Part shown: positions 17,550 to 26,474 of the stretch, in pieces
Layout: every line of letters starts with the position of its first letter
Numbering within the stretch: the stretch's first letter is position 1
Assembly (NCBI GenBank): GCA_963744735.1
Contig: CAVUVH010000001.1
Span: 186,001-250,000, forward strand
DNA length: 64,000 nt
Source: RPQJ01 sp963744735
Lineage (GTDB): Bacteria > Pseudomonadota > Gammaproteobacteria > Steroidobacterales > Steroidobacteraceae
Reading direction: 5' to 3'
Translations under genes and position numbers: made by a program
The notes under the pieces: model-generated
Database searches by the model: none
What the model was told of the DNA's origin: nothing
The model's input: the letters and a program-made list of their open reading frames with translations, nothing else

Positions 17550-19397
17550 CTAGCCGTCGAGCGCGATCAGGCTGGCACGCAGCGCGCGGCCGAGCCGCTT
17601 GCGGCCGAGCACCGGGGTGAAGTCGGCGCCGTCCCAGACCTCTTCGCCCGCGATGTAGACCGCGGTCACCACCCCGTCGGAGCGGTTGACCAGCTGCTCG
17701 TGCTCGAAGATGTCGCGATAGACCATGCGTCGGCCGGCGTCGGTGTCGTAGGTCGCGAGCGCCTCCGGATCGAGCAGCACCAGGTCGGCCTGCGCGCCCA
17801 CGTCGAGCCGCCCGGCGTCGACGCCGAAAAACTCGGCCGGTTCGCGCGTCAGCCGCCGCACGGCCCTGGCCACCATCTCCAGTGACTCGCGCGCGGCAAC
17901 CTGCAGCGTCAGCAGGTTGCCATCGAAGAACGCCAGGTTGATGAGGTGCGCGCCGCTGTCGTTGAACCCCGGCAGCATGTGCGGGTGGAACAGCAGCTTG
18001 CGCAGGATCGCGGGACGATCGTTGGCGATGATGAACCACCAGCGCAGCTCGCGGTCGTAGCGCCGGAACAGGTGCAGCAGGAACTCGCCCTCCCTGGCCA
18101 GCGGCTGCGGAAACGCCGCCAGGGCCGCGCGTTCGGCTGTGCTGCGCGCGGCAGCGGCATCGCCCGCCTGGAACTGCCGGACGCGGCGATACACCGCACC
18201 GAACGTCTCGCCCTGCCATTCGCCCACCGGCGCGCGCTCGATGGTCAGGGCGTCGAGGTCGCGGTTGAAGGTCGAGACGGCGCCCGCGTCGTGCCATTCG
18301 CGCACGAACACGTCGCCGAAGTCCGCTGTCGCCATCTCCCGCTGCCGCGCAGCGGCGTCCTCGATCTCGATCGCCATCAGTCGCCGGGAGGACTCGAACT
18401 CCTCGAAGATCGGGCAGATGGCCCCTTCCGCGTACATGCGGAAGGGCGTGGCCAGCACCTGGAAGTGGAAGCGGCCGTCCAGCAGCCGCGAGTTGAGCAG
18501 GCCGGCGATCAGCGGGAACAGCTTCCAGGTGTTGCGCTCGTGGGTGAGGTCGACGGCCGTGAGCGCGCTGGTCTTGAGCGGCCGGCCGAACAGGCGTCCG
18601 CTGGTCAGGAAAAAGCGCAGGAAAGTCTTCGCGCGGTTGGCCGCGTCCGGGGTGCACTGCCACACCCGGCCACTGTCACGCACGACGTCGAGCAGGTCTT
18701 TCAGTTCCGACCACGATGCGTGCTGCGCCGGGATGCGTTCGCTGCGGTGCGGGTCGTTGGCCAGGTAATGGAACGGGATCGAATCGGTCGAGAGTCCGGC
18801 ATAGCCCTGTTCCATCGCCGCCGCGAGCAGCTCGCGCATGCGCTCGCGCTCGGCGGCCGTCGGCTCGCGGCGCACGGCCGCATCGGTGCTGCCCATCGCC
18901 TCGATGCGCAGCATCGAGTGCGGCAGCAGGGGCACGATGTTCGGCCCCAGCGGCAGCTCGTCCAGGTGCCTGAAATACCCGTCGGTGGTGTTCCAGTGGA
19001 TGCGGTCGACGACCTTGCGCAGCACCGGCTTCGGCATGTTCTCGACGCGCGTGAAGCAGTCGAGGATCGGATCGTCGCCGTTGCGGCGTTGCGCGCCGAA
19101 GGCGGTGCCCAGGCTGCAGTTGCCGACGACGACCGTGGTCGTGCCGTGGCGCACGGACTCCGGCAGCCCCGGTGCGAGTTCCACCTCGAGGTCGAGGTGC
19201 GTGTGGATGTCGAGCAGGCCCGGCACCAGCCAGCGGCCGGACGCCTCGACCACGCGCTGCGCGCGGCTGGCCGGCAGGTTTGCCCCGCGTGCGGCGATGC
19301 GACCCGCGGCGATCGCCAGGTCCTCGATCGCGGACGGCCCGCCGCTGCCGTCGAACACCCGCGCGCCGCGGATCAGTACCTGCCAGTCCTGCTGCAT
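17550..19397 (-). CDS. Amidohydrolase, N-acyl-D-amino-acid deacylase (D-aminoacylase) type
   Basis: A 615-residue metal-dependent hydrolase of the amidohydrolase 3 / D-aminoacylase group. The N-terminal composite beta-domain (VLIRGARVFDGSGGPSAIEDLAI) leads into the metal motif VPGLLDIHTHLDLE. GTTTVVVGNCSLG, GYAGLSTDSIPFHYLA and the late FNDSGAHLINLAFF (Asp general base region) follow. It ends with QADLVLLDPEAL and the second half of the beta-domain. Likely substrates are N-acylated D-amino acids or related amides, but the family is broad. It is the last gene of a four-gene minus-strand run, and its stop abuts the inverted-repeat element. Confidence 0.88.
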   Translation of the reverse strand: MQQDWQVLIRGARVFDGSGGPSAIEDLAIAAGRIAARGANLPASRAQRVVEASGRWLVPGLLDIHTHLDLEVELAPGLPESVRHGTTTVVVGNCSLGTAFGAQRRNGDDPILDCFTRVENMPKPVLRKVVDRIHWNTTDGYFRHLDELPLGPNIVPLLPHSMLRIEAMGSTDAAVRREPTAAERERMRELLAAAMEQGYAGLSTDSIPFHYLANDPHRSERIPAQHASWSELKDLLDVVRDSGRVWQCTPDAANRAKTFLRFFLTSGRLFGRPLKTSALTAVDLTHERNTWKLFPLIAGLLNSRLLDGRFHFQVLATPFRMYAEGAICPIFEEFESSRRLMAIEIEDAAARQREMATADFGDVFVREWHDAGAVSTFNRDLDALTIERAPVGEWQGETFGAVYRRVRQFQAGDAAAARSTAERAALAAFPQPLAREGEFLLHLFRRYDRELRWWFIIANDRPAILRKLLFHPHMLPGFNDSGAHLINLAFFDGNLLTLQVAARESLEMVARAVRRLTREPAEFFGVDAGRLDVGAQADLVLLDPEALATYDTDAGRRMVYRDIFEHEQLVNRSDGVVTAVYIAGEEVWDGADFTPVLGRKRLGRALRASLIALDG

Positions 19398-19446
19398 GAT
19401 CTGCCTGTCTCCGCCGGCTGCTGCGTTCCGCGTGGTGGCCCCGCCG

Positions 19447-20847
19447 TCAATCCGGCAACACGCGGCCGGGATTCAGGATGCCCTTCGGATCGAGCGCCTG
19501 CTTCAGTTTCCGCATCAGCGCCAGTTCGGCGGGTGAGCGGCACAGCGGCAGCCACGGCAGCTTTTCGCGGCCGATGCCGTGCTCGGCCGACACCGAGCCG
19601 CCGCGCGCGGCCAGCGGCTCGTAAACGCAGCGCTCGATGCCGTGGCGGGCTGCGGCGTCCGGCGGACCCGTGGCGATGATGTGCAGGTTGCCGTCGCCCA
19701 GGTGCCCGAACACGAAGCGGCGATAGGCTGGCCATTCGCGCTCGAGCCGGCCGACGACCTCGGCCACGTAGCCCTCCATCGCCGCGAGCGGCAGGCTCAC
19801 GTCGAAGGCCACCGGCATCCCTGAGCGGAAGATGCCCTCGACATCGTCACGCAGGGCCCACAGCGACTCGCGTTGCGCCTCGGAGGTGCAGATCACGGCA
19901 TCGACGACCATGCCGGCCTCGAGCGCCGCGCCGACAGCGTCCTCGAACTGCGCCTGGTCGCGCGCCGGGTCGCCGCCCGAGCTTTCCAGCAGCACGTAAT
20001 ACTCGTGCTCCTGCGACAGTGGCGGCGTCCCCCTGGCCGGCGGCGTCGTCACCAGCCGGTAGAAGCCGTTCCACATCAGTTCGAAGGCCGACAGCGCGCC
20101 GCCCAGCGCGCTGTCCATGTGCTTCAGCAGGCGGGTGACGTCGCCGAACGTGGGGCAGGCGACCAGCGCCGCCTGGTTGCCGCGCGGCAGCTCACGCAGG
20201 CGCAGCACCAGGCGCGTGACGACGCCGAGCGTGCCCTCGGTGCCGATGAAGAGCTGCTTCACGTCATACGCGGCGTTGTTCTTCAGCATCTGGTTGAGCG
20301 CCGGAATGATCGTGCCGTCGGCCAGCACGGCTTCCAGGCCGAGCACGGAATCGCGCGTCATGCCGTAACGGATCACGCCGTTGCCGCCGGCATTGGTCGC
20401 CACGCTGCCGCCGATGTGCGCCGAGCCGCGCGCACCGAAGTCGACCGGGTACAGCAGGCCGTTCTGTTCCGCGACTTCCTGGATGCGCTGCAGCGGCACG
20501 CCGGCTTCGACGGTCATGGTCCGGCCGACCGGATCCACCGCCTCGATCCGCTGCATGCGCTCGAGCGACAGCGCGATCTCGTGCGCGCCAGCCACCGCGC
20601 CCCGTACCAGGCCGGTCAGCCCGCCGAACGGCACCACCGGTTGTCCGGCGTCATGGCAGGCGGCGAGCACCTGCGACACCTCGTCGGTGCTGGCCGGTCG
20701 CACGATGGCCAGCGCCTGGCAAGGCCCGTGATCGGCCCAGCCCACGGCGCGCGAGCGCACGTCATCGCCGGTCAGGACATGCGCTGGACCGACGATGTCG
20801 GCCAGCCGGGCGAGCAGCGATGCGGGGGCGGCTGGCGCGGTGTTCAT
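19447..20847 (-). CDS. FAD-linked D-2-hydroxyacid dehydrogenase (D-lactate / D-2-hydroxyglutarate type)
   Basis: A 466-residue flavoprotein of the VAO/PCMH family. The FAD-binding part has VVPFGGLTGLVRGA, DPVGRTMTVEAGVPLQRIQ, then HIGGSVATNAGGNGVIRYGMTRDSVLG and FIGTEGTLGVVT. The C-terminal FAD-oxidase domain has FGHLGDGNLHII (metal/substrate His) and SVSAEHGIGREKLPWL, and ends DPKGILNPGRVLPD. It oxidises a D-2-hydroxy acid, passing electrons to a quinone or flavoprotein acceptor. D-lactate, glycolate and D-2-hydroxyglutarate are all possible. It lies between the amidohydrolase and the symporter, with spacings of 50 and 31 bases. Confidence 0.9.
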   Translation of the reverse strand: MNTAPAAPASLLARLADIVGPAHVLTGDDVRSRAVGWADHGPCQALAIVRPASTDEVSQVLAACHDAGQPVVPFGGLTGLVRGAVAGAHEIALSLERMQRIEAVDPVGRTMTVEAGVPLQRIQEVAEQNGLLYPVDFGARGSAHIGGSVATNAGGNGVIRYGMTRDSVLGLEAVLADGTIIPALNQMLKNNAAYDVKQLFIGTEGTLGVVTRLVLRLRELPRGNQAALVACPTFGDVTRLLKHMDSALGGALSAFELMWNGFYRLVTTPPARGTPPLSQEHEYYVLLESSGGDPARDQAQFEDAVGAALEAGMVVDAVICTSEAQRESLWALRDDVEGIFRSGMPVAFDVSLPLAAMEGYVAEVVGRLEREWPAYRRFVFGHLGDGNLHIIATGPPDAAARHGIERCVYEPLAARGGSVSAEHGIGREKLPWLPLCRSPAELALMRKLKQALDPKGILNPGRVLPD

Positions 20848-20877
20848 GGGCGATGGCTCCGTGGCGGGGCGTCGGGA

Positions 20878-21754
20878 CTAGGTCGCTGCGCGCGCCTGCA
20901 ACGCCTGTCGACGCCGCAGGACGAGGACGAGGACCGGCGCGGTCAGCACCTGCACGATGCCGTAGACCGCGGCGGGCGCCGATGCCGGCGCGCTCTCGAG
21001 CACGGCCGCCGCGACATAGATCGCGATCGCCGCATTGTGCACGCCGATCTCGAAGGCGATCGAGGTGGCCTGCGCGACGGGCAGGCCGGCGAGTCGCGGC
21101 GCCAGGTAGCCCAGCGCGAGCGAAACCAGGTTGAACGCGAGACAGGCGAGGCCGATCGCCGCGAGGTGCTCGCGCAGCAGGTCGCTCGACGCGATGATCG
21201 ACGGCACGATGACGGCGACCAGCACCAGGACCGACAGCACCCGCACGGGCTTCTCGGCGCGTTCGGCCAGGCTGCGGCGCCTGGCGCCGCACCCACATGC
21301 CGGCGATCACGGGCGCAATGATGACCGCCCCCAGCTCGATGATCTTGCGCGTCGGTGGCGGGATGTAATGGTCGGCGCCGAGGAAGTGCTCGAGCGACCA
21401 GTTCATGACCAGCGGCATCCACGCCAGTGCCAGCACGCAGTTGATCGCCGTCAGCGTGATGTTGAGCGCCACGTCGCCGCGCGCGAGGTGGCTGAAGATG
21501 TTGGCCACGGCGCCGCCCGGCGAGGACGCGAGCAGCATCAGCCCCACCGCGAGGATGGGCGGCAGGTCGAACAGCTGCGTGATCAGGAACGCGATGCCGA
21601 CCAGCACGATGGTCTGCACGAACAGGCCGATGACCACCGCGCGCGGAAAGCGCAGCACGCGGGCGAAGTCCGCCGCCTGCAGCGACAGGCCGAGGCCGAA
21701 CATGATGATGGCCACCGCGCCGGTCAGCAGCTGCGCAATCATCGCCGAGTCCAT
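20878..21754 (-). CDS. Bile acid:sodium symporter (BASS) family transporter, one frameshift
   Basis: An inner-membrane sodium-coupled organic-anion importer of the BASS family. The N-terminal frame has the core GLMLLASSPGGAVANIFSHLARGDVALNITLTAINCVLAL, the first conserved sodium-site region. The C-terminal frame has IAFEIGVHNAAIAIYVAAAVL, the second (EIGxHN). The frame changes near 21275-21290, between GMWVRR and SLAERAEKPVRVLSVLV; the total is one base too long. Nine or ten hydrophobic segments are visible. Its place in the catabolic run suggests it imports the substrate of the neighbouring enzymes. Confidence 0.87.
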
Positions 21755-21790
21755 GCTTCGAGTCTCCGGGCGTCCCTGCGGGCGCGGTGT

Positions 21791-23182
21791 TCAGTCCCGC
21801 AGCGCGGCGGCCACTTCGGCAAAGGCCGTGTGCAACTGCCCGACCTGCGCGCTCGTCGTGGCCGGGCAGGCCAGCATCATGTTGTGAAACGGTGCGATCA
21901 GGCAACCGCGGTTCAGCAGCGCCAGGTGCAGGGTCCGCTCGAGGGCGGGCGCGTGCGCCGCCTCGGCCTCGCTGCCGTTGCGCAGCGGCCCCGGCGCGCA
22001 GATGAACTCGACGCGCGCGCCGACGCGCACCACGTGCCACGGCAGCCCCTGCGCCTCGATCACCGCCTGCAGGCCCGCGGCCAGGCGCCCGGCCTGCTCG
22101 TCCATCGCGCGGTACGCCGCGGGCGTCATCACCTGCTCGAGCGTGGCCCGCATCGCCGCCAGCGACAGCGCGTTGGCGGACAGTGTCGTGCCCATGCCGG
22201 AGTGGCCCGGCGGCAACTGGCCGCGGGCGGCGCCGAGACGCCGCGCGACCTCCTCGGTAAAGCCCCAGACGCTTGCCGGCACGCCGCCGGCGATCGGCTT
22301 GCCCAGCACGAACAGGTCGGGCTCGAGGCCGAACTGGCCGCTGTAGCCCCCTGGGCCGGTCGAGATCGTGTGAGTCTCGTCGATCAGCAGCAGGGTGCCT
22401 GCCGCGCGGGTCAGCTGCCGCAGCTCGGCGTGGAAGCCCGGCTCCGGCAGCACCATGCACGAGTTGGTGAGCACGGGCTCGGTAATGACGCAGGCGACGT
22501 CGCCATGCGCCAGCTCCGCGCGCAGTCCCGCGACGTCATTGAACTCGACCACGCGCGCGAGTTGCGTCAGGTCGGCGGCCTGCCCCAGCAGCCCGGGCCG
22601 GTTGACGGCGCGGCCATCGGCCAGCCGCACGAAGGTCTCGTCGACGGTGCCGTGGTAGCAGCCGTTGAACACCAGGATCTTCGGTCGCCCGGTGACGGCG
22701 CGCGCGACGCGCAGTGCGAAGCGGTTGGCGTCCGTCGCGGTCGTCGCCACCTGCCAGTGGGGCAGGGCAAAGCGCTCGGTCAGCAGCCGGCCGACCGCGA
22801 TCGCGTCTTCCGTCGGCAGCATGTACGTCAGGCCGCGCGTGGCCTGGCGCGCGATCGCCTCCGCGACCGGCGCCGGCGAGTGCCCGAACATCGAGCCGGT
22901 GTCGCCCAGGCAGAAGTCGGCGTACTCGTGCCCGTCGATGTCCCGCAGCGTGGCGCCGTGCGCTGACTCGACCAGGAACGGAAACGGCATCGACCAGTCG
23001 CGCATCCAGTGCATCGGCACGCCGTCGTAGAACCCGGCAATGCCATGGCCGGTCCGCGCCAGCGAACGCTGATGCGTCGCGATGTACTGGCGCTGCTCCT
23101 GCTCGAAGACCGCCGCGGCGCGCTGCAGGCTGACGCCGCCCGTGTATCCCGCTGCCAAGATCGCCACCCCCGGTTGTCCCAC
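21791..23182 (-). CDS. Class III aminotransferase, glutamate-1-semialdehyde aminotransferase-like
   Basis: A 463-residue PLP enzyme of fold type I. DIDGHEYADFCLGDTGSMFGHSP, TDANRFALRVARAVTGRPKILVFNGCYHG, LLLIDETHTIS (PLP-ring Asp region) and LGKPIAGGVPASVWGF (Schiff-base Lys) are the class III / GSA-aminomutase blocks. True HemL usually has 'TEA' and 'VGGGLP' patterns and lies elsewhere; the context here is catabolic, so this is probably an omega- or beta-transaminase paralogue and not the haem enzyme. ATG 23182. It is the first gene of the run that continues to the symporter 37 bases later. Confidence 0.85.
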   Translation of the reverse strand: MGQPGVAILAAGYTGGVSLQRAAAVFEQEQRQYIATHQRSLARTGHGIAGFYDGVPMHWMRDWSMPFPFLVESAHGATLRDIDGHEYADFCLGDTGSMFGHSPAPVAEAIARQATRGLTYMLPTEDAIAVGRLLTERFALPHWQVATTATDANRFALRVARAVTGRPKILVFNGCYHGTVDETFVRLADGRAVNRPGLLGQAADLTQLARVVEFNDVAGLRAELAHGDVACVITEPVLTNSCMVLPEPGFHAELRQLTRAAGTLLLIDETHTISTGPGGYSGQFGLEPDLFVLGKPIAGGVPASVWGFTEEVARRLGAARGQLPPGHSGMGTTLSANALSLAAMRATLEQVMTPAAYRAMDEQAGRLAAGLQAVIEAQGLPWHVVRVGARVEFICAPGPLRNGSEAEAAHAPALERTLHLALLNRGCLIAPFHNMMLACPATTSAQVGQLHTAFAEVAAALRD

Positions 23183-23226
23183 CGGGGCATTCTAGGGCAC
23201 GCGGCAAACCGGGCGCGGCGTCTTCC

Positions 23227-23255
23227 TTGACGCTCCGCGGTCGCCCGTGGATACT
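23227..23255 (+). promoter_or_regulatory. Sigma70-type promoter of the trp operon
   Basis: TTGACG (23227-23232), a 17-base spacer, then GATACT (23250-23255). This gives five of six consensus bases at -35, four of six at -10 and ideal spacing. Transcription would start near 23262, only a few bases before the leader-peptide ATG at 23266, implying a very short untranslated lead. No convincing TrpR operator was seen. Confidence 0.6.
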
Positions 23256-23265
23256 GCAACGCGAG

Positions 23266-23322
23266 ATGAACGCGCACACGGAAACCCTTCCGAATCACCG
23301 CTGGTGGTGGCGCCACTTCTAA
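23266..23322 (+). CDS. trpL: trp operon leader peptide
   Basis: An 18-residue open frame, MNAHTETLPNHRWWWRHF, with three consecutive Trp codons (23302-23310) near its end. It lies about 120 bases upstream of trpE and just before an intrinsic terminator-like hairpin. This is the classical attenuation design: ribosome stalling on TGG TGG TGG when charged tRNA-Trp is scarce favours an antiterminator. The segment after the Trp codons can pair with sequence just past the stop (CCACT with AGTGG), as expected for the alternative helices. It is too short for ordinary gene finders. Confidence 0.88.
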   Translation: MNAHTETLPNHRWWWRHF

Positions 23323-23365
23323 AGGAGTGGGGCCGGACGCGCTCAGTCTCGTTCGCAGGATTCAG

Positions 23366-23402
23366 GACCCATCTCCGCGAAGCACCGTGGGATGGGTTTT
23401 TT
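23366..23402 (+). terminator. trp attenuator terminator hairpin
   Basis: ACCCATC and GATGGGT form the outer stem of a hairpin followed by a run of six T (about 23397-23402), some 40 bases before the trpE start and 45 bases after the leader-peptide stop. Position and the U tract fit a Rho-independent attenuator controlled by trpL translation. The middle of the stem is imperfect. Confidence 0.78.
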
Positions 23403-23442
23403 GTTGTCCGTCCCCCGGGCCCCCGCGACAGAGGAGCCGCAG

Positions 23443-24831
23443 GTGACGACGACCTTGTTCGATATCGTGGCCGACCTCGACACACCGGTGTCGGCCTACC
23501 TCAAGCTGAAGCCCTTTCGCCCGCGCTTCCTGCTGGAAAGCGTCGAGGGCGGCGAGCGGCTGGCGCGCTATTCGTTCATCGGCTTCGGCGACTGCCTGGA
23601 GTACCGGCTGGACGGCAGCGGCCTGGTGGTCAATGGCGTGCGCGGACCGCGTCCGGCGGACCAGGCCGCGCTGCTGGCAAGCCTGCGCCAGGCGCTGGCG
23701 GCCGCGCCGCGACCCGACCTGACCCAGGCCGGGTTTCCGCTGCTGGGCGGGCTGGTCGGTGCCGCCGGTTACGACCTGGTGCGCTATTTCGAGCGCCTGC
23801 CGGCGCAGGCGAGCCAGCCCGGTGATGCGCCGGATGCCCATTACGTCGCGCCCCGCTCGCTGCTCGCGTTCGATCACCTGACGCGCCGCGCAGCCCTGCT
23901 GCACGCGGGACCGGAGCAGGAGCGGCAGGCCCTGCGCCGCGACGTGATCCAGGCCCTGCGTGGCGGCATCCCGGGTCCCGTGCGTCCGACGCGCTATGGC
24001 CCGGCGCAGGCCAGCCTGTCCGAGGCCGGGTTCCTGCACAACGTCGCGCGCACGCAGGAATACATCGCGGCGGGCGACGTCTATCAGCTCGTGCTGTCGA
24101 TCCGCTTTGCCGGGCAGTGCGACATGGACCCGTTCGAGGCCTACCGGGCGCTGCGCCTGCTCAACCCGTCGCCCTACCTTTACTACTGCGAGCTCGGCGA
24201 CCGCGTCATCGTCGGTTCCTCGCCCGAGGCGCTGGTCAAGCTCGAGGGGGGCGTCGCGCACCTGCGGCCGATCGCCGGTACCCTGCCGCGCGGCGCCGAC
24301 GCCGAGCAGGACCTGGCCAATGAAGCCAGGTTGCTCGCCGACCCGAAGGAGAACGCCGAGCACGTCATGCTGGTCGACCTGGCGCGCAACGACCTCGGCC
24401 GGGTGGCCGAGGCGGGCAGCGTGCACGTCGATCCCTACCGCTCCATCGAACGCTACAGCCACGTGATGCACATCGTCAGCGGCGTCAACGGCCGCCTCGC
24501 CGCCGGCCGGGACCAGTTCGATCTTTTCGCCGCGGCGTTTCCGGCCGGCACGCTGGTCGGCGCGCCGAAGGTGCGGGCGATGGAGATCATCGACGAACTC
24601 GAGCCGGTGCGACGCGGGCTGTACGGCGGCACGGTGGGATACTTCGGCTCCGGCGGCGACATGAACCACGCGATCACGATCCGCACGATGGTGTTCCATG
24701 GCGACACCTACAGCTTCCAGGCCGGCGCCGGCATCGTCGCCGACAGCGTGCCGATGAACGAGTACCGCGAAGTGTTCGCCAAGAGCGACGTGCTGCGGCG
24801 CGCGCTCGAAATCGCGCGGGAGGGCCTGTGA
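23443..24831 (+). CDS. trpE: Anthranilate synthase component I
   Basis: TrpE converts chorismate to anthranilate with ammonia from TrpG. 462 residues from GTG 23443, chosen because GAGGAG lies 7 bases upstream; a longer in-frame ATG at 23392 falls inside the attenuator hairpin. FLLESVEGGERLARYSFIG contains the LLES feedback-inhibition site for tryptophan. The chorismate-binding domain has YQLVLSIRFAG, IVGSSPEALVKLEGG, RPIAGTLPRG, HVMLVDLARNDLGR and AGTLVGAPKVRAMEIIDELEP. It is the first structural gene of the operon and overlaps trpG. Confidence 0.96.
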   Translation: MTTTLFDIVADLDTPVSAYLKLKPFRPRFLLESVEGGERLARYSFIGFGDCLEYRLDGSGLVVNGVRGPRPADQAALLASLRQALAAAPRPDLTQAGFPLLGGLVGAAGYDLVRYFERLPAQASQPGDAPDAHYVAPRSLLAFDHLTRRAALLHAGPEQERQALRRDVIQALRGGIPGPVRPTRYGPAQASLSEAGFLHNVARTQEYIAAGDVYQLVLSIRFAGQCDMDPFEAYRALRLLNPSPYLYYCELGDRVIVGSSPEALVKLEGGVAHLRPIAGTLPRGADAEQDLANEARLLADPKENAEHVMLVDLARNDLGRVAEAGSVHVDPYRSIERYSHVMHIVSGVNGRLAAGRDQFDLFAAAFPAGTLVGAPKVRAMEIIDELEPVRRGLYGGTVGYFGSGGDMNHAITIRTMVFHGDTYSFQAGAGIVADSVPMNEYREVFAKSDVLRRALEIAREGL

Positions 24832-25433
24832 TGCCGAAGGTCACCCCGCGGCTGCTGCTGGTCGACAACTACGACAGCTTCACCTACAACCTCGTGCAGG
24901 CGTTCCTGGTGCTGGGCGCAGACGTGCTGGTGCATCGCAACGATGCCATCACGGTCGAGCAGGCGCGGGCGCTCGCGCCATCGCACCTCTGCATCTCGCC
25001 CGGGCCCGGCACGCCGCACGATGCCGGCGTCTCGATGGACATGATCCGCGCGTTTGCCGGCGAGATCCCCGTGCTTGGCGTCTGCCTCGGCCACCAGTCG
25101 ATCGTCGAGGTGTTCGGCGGCAAGGTGGTGCGCGCGGGACGCCTGATGCATGGCAAGGTCTCGCCGGTGCAGCACGATGGCGCCGGCGTGTTTGCCGGCG
25201 CTCCCGAGCCGCTCCAGGTCGGCCGCTATCATTCGCTGATTGCCGAGCCCGAGTCGCTGCCGGCCGCGCTGGTCGTCACCGCGCGCACGGCCGAGGGCGA
25301 GATCATGGGCGTGCGCCACCGCGAGCTGAACGTCGAAGGCGTGCAGTTCCACCCGGAGAGCGTGCTGACGCCCGAGGGTCCGCGACTGCTCGGCAATTTC
25401 CTGCAGTTCCACGGCGGCCGGCGCGGAGCCTGA
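24831..25433 (+). CDS. trpG: Anthranilate synthase glutaminase component
   Basis: A class I glutamine amidotransferase supplying ammonia to TrpE (and possibly PabB). About 200 residues. LLVDNYDSFTYNLVQAFLVLGADV starts the domain. GVCLGHQSIVEVFGG carries the catalytic Cys, RYHSLIAEPESLP the substrate loop and GVQFHPESVLTPEG the His-Glu pair. The ATG at 24831 overlaps the trpE TGA by one base; a GTG at 24828 is an alternative start. It is a free-standing subunit, fused neither to trpE nor to trpD. Confidence 0.96.
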   Translation: MPKVTPRLLLVDNYDSFTYNLVQAFLVLGADVLVHRNDAITVEQARALAPSHLCISPGPGTPHDAGVSMDMIRAFAGEIPVLGVCLGHQSIVEVFGGKVVRAGRLMHGKVSPVQHDGAGVFAGAPEPLQVGRYHSLIAEPESLPAALVVTARTAEGEIMGVRHRELNVEGVQFHPESVLTPEGPRLLGNFLQFHGGRRGA

Positions 25434-25436
25434 GCC

Positions 25437-26474
25437 ATGGCCGAATTGCGCGCGACACTCGAGCGGCTGCTGAACCGCGAGAACCTGCCCGAAGCCGAGG
25501 CGGGTGAGCTGCTGGTGGCGCTGACCGATCCATCGATGGCGCCGGCGATGGCGGGGGCGCTGCTGGCCGCGCTGCGCAGCAAGGGCCTGACGGCGGATGA
25601 AGTGCGCGGCTTCGCCTCGGCGATGCGCCGGCTGGCACGCCACCCGACGTTGCCGCCCGGGCCGCCGGCGATCGACATCGTCGGCACGGGCGGCGATGCG
25701 TCGGGCAGCTTCAATCTCTCGACGGGAGCCTCGTTGCTGGTGGCCGCGCTCGGCGTGCGCGTCGTGAAGCACGGCAACCGTTCGGTGTCGAGCCGCTCCG
25801 GCAGCGCCGACCTGCTCGAGTGCCTGGGCCTGCCGCTGCCGCTGGACGAGCGCCTTGCCGGCGAGTGCCTGGCCGCCACGGGCTTCACCTTCCTGTTTGC
25901 GCCGCACTACCACCCGGCGATGAAGGAAGTGGCGCCGGTGCGCCGCGCGCTGGGCGTGCGCACCGTGTTCAACCTGCTCGGTCCGCTGACCAATCCCGCG
26001 GCGCCGCCGTTCGGGCTGATCGGCGCCTACAGTCGCGACGCGGCGCGGCTCATGGCCGAGACGCTGGCCGGCATGCCGATCGAGCGCGTGTTTGTCGTGC
26101 ACGGCGAACCCGGCTGGGACGAACCGACGCCGTGCGGGCCGTTCGAGCTGTACGACGTCACCCCGGGGCACGTCACGCGCACCGAGCGTGATCCGCTGCA
26201 CTACGGCCTGGCGCGCTGCGCAGCCGGGGAACTCGCCGGTGCCGATGCGGCCCACAACGCCGCCGCCCTGCGCGCCGTCTTCGCCGGCCACGATCGCGGC
26301 CCGCACCGCGATGCGCTGGTGCTGAACGCGGCGCTCGCGCTCGAAGTGACCGGTGCCGTGGCCGAGCCGCTCGCCGCCGTGCACGCGGCCGCCGACGCGC
26401 TCGACCGCGGCGACGGCGTCCGTCTGCTCGAGCGACTGGCCGCGTTCGGCCGGTCGGCTGGCGGCGCGCCCTGA
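25437..26474 (+). CDS. trpD: Anthranilate phosphoribosyltransferase
   Basis: TrpD joins anthranilate and PRPP. 345 residues, the usual length. The glycine-rich PRPP loop DIVGTGGDASGSFNLSTGASLL, the anthranilate site VKHGNRSVSSRSGSADLLECLG and FLFAPHYHPAMKEVAPVRRALGVRTVFNLLGPLTNPA are intact. It begins 3 bases after trpG and overlaps trpC by one base, so coupling is likely. Confidence 0.96.
   Translation: MAELRATLERLLNRENLPEAEAGELLVALTDPSMAPAMAGALLAALRSKGLTADEVRGFASAMRRLARHPTLPPGPPAIDIVGTGGDASGSFNLSTGASLLVAALGVRVVKHGNRSVSSRSGSADLLECLGLPLPLDERLAGECLAATGFTFLFAPHYHPAMKEVAPVRRALGVRTVFNLLGPLTNPAAPPFGLIGAYSRDAARLMAETLAGMPIERVFVVHGEPGWDEPTPCGPFELYDVTPGHVTRTERDPLHYGLARCAAGELAGADAAHNAAALRAVFAGHDRGPHRDALVLNAALALEVTGAVAEPLAAVHAAADALDRGDGVRLLERLAAFGRSAGGAP

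Noticed and set aside
21791..23182. Calling the aminotransferase HemL (glutamate-1-semialdehyde aminomutase)
   Set aside because: It has the fold and Lys block but sits in a catabolic run with a symporter and oxidases. The sequence departs from usual HemL motifs, so only 'GSA-like' is supported.
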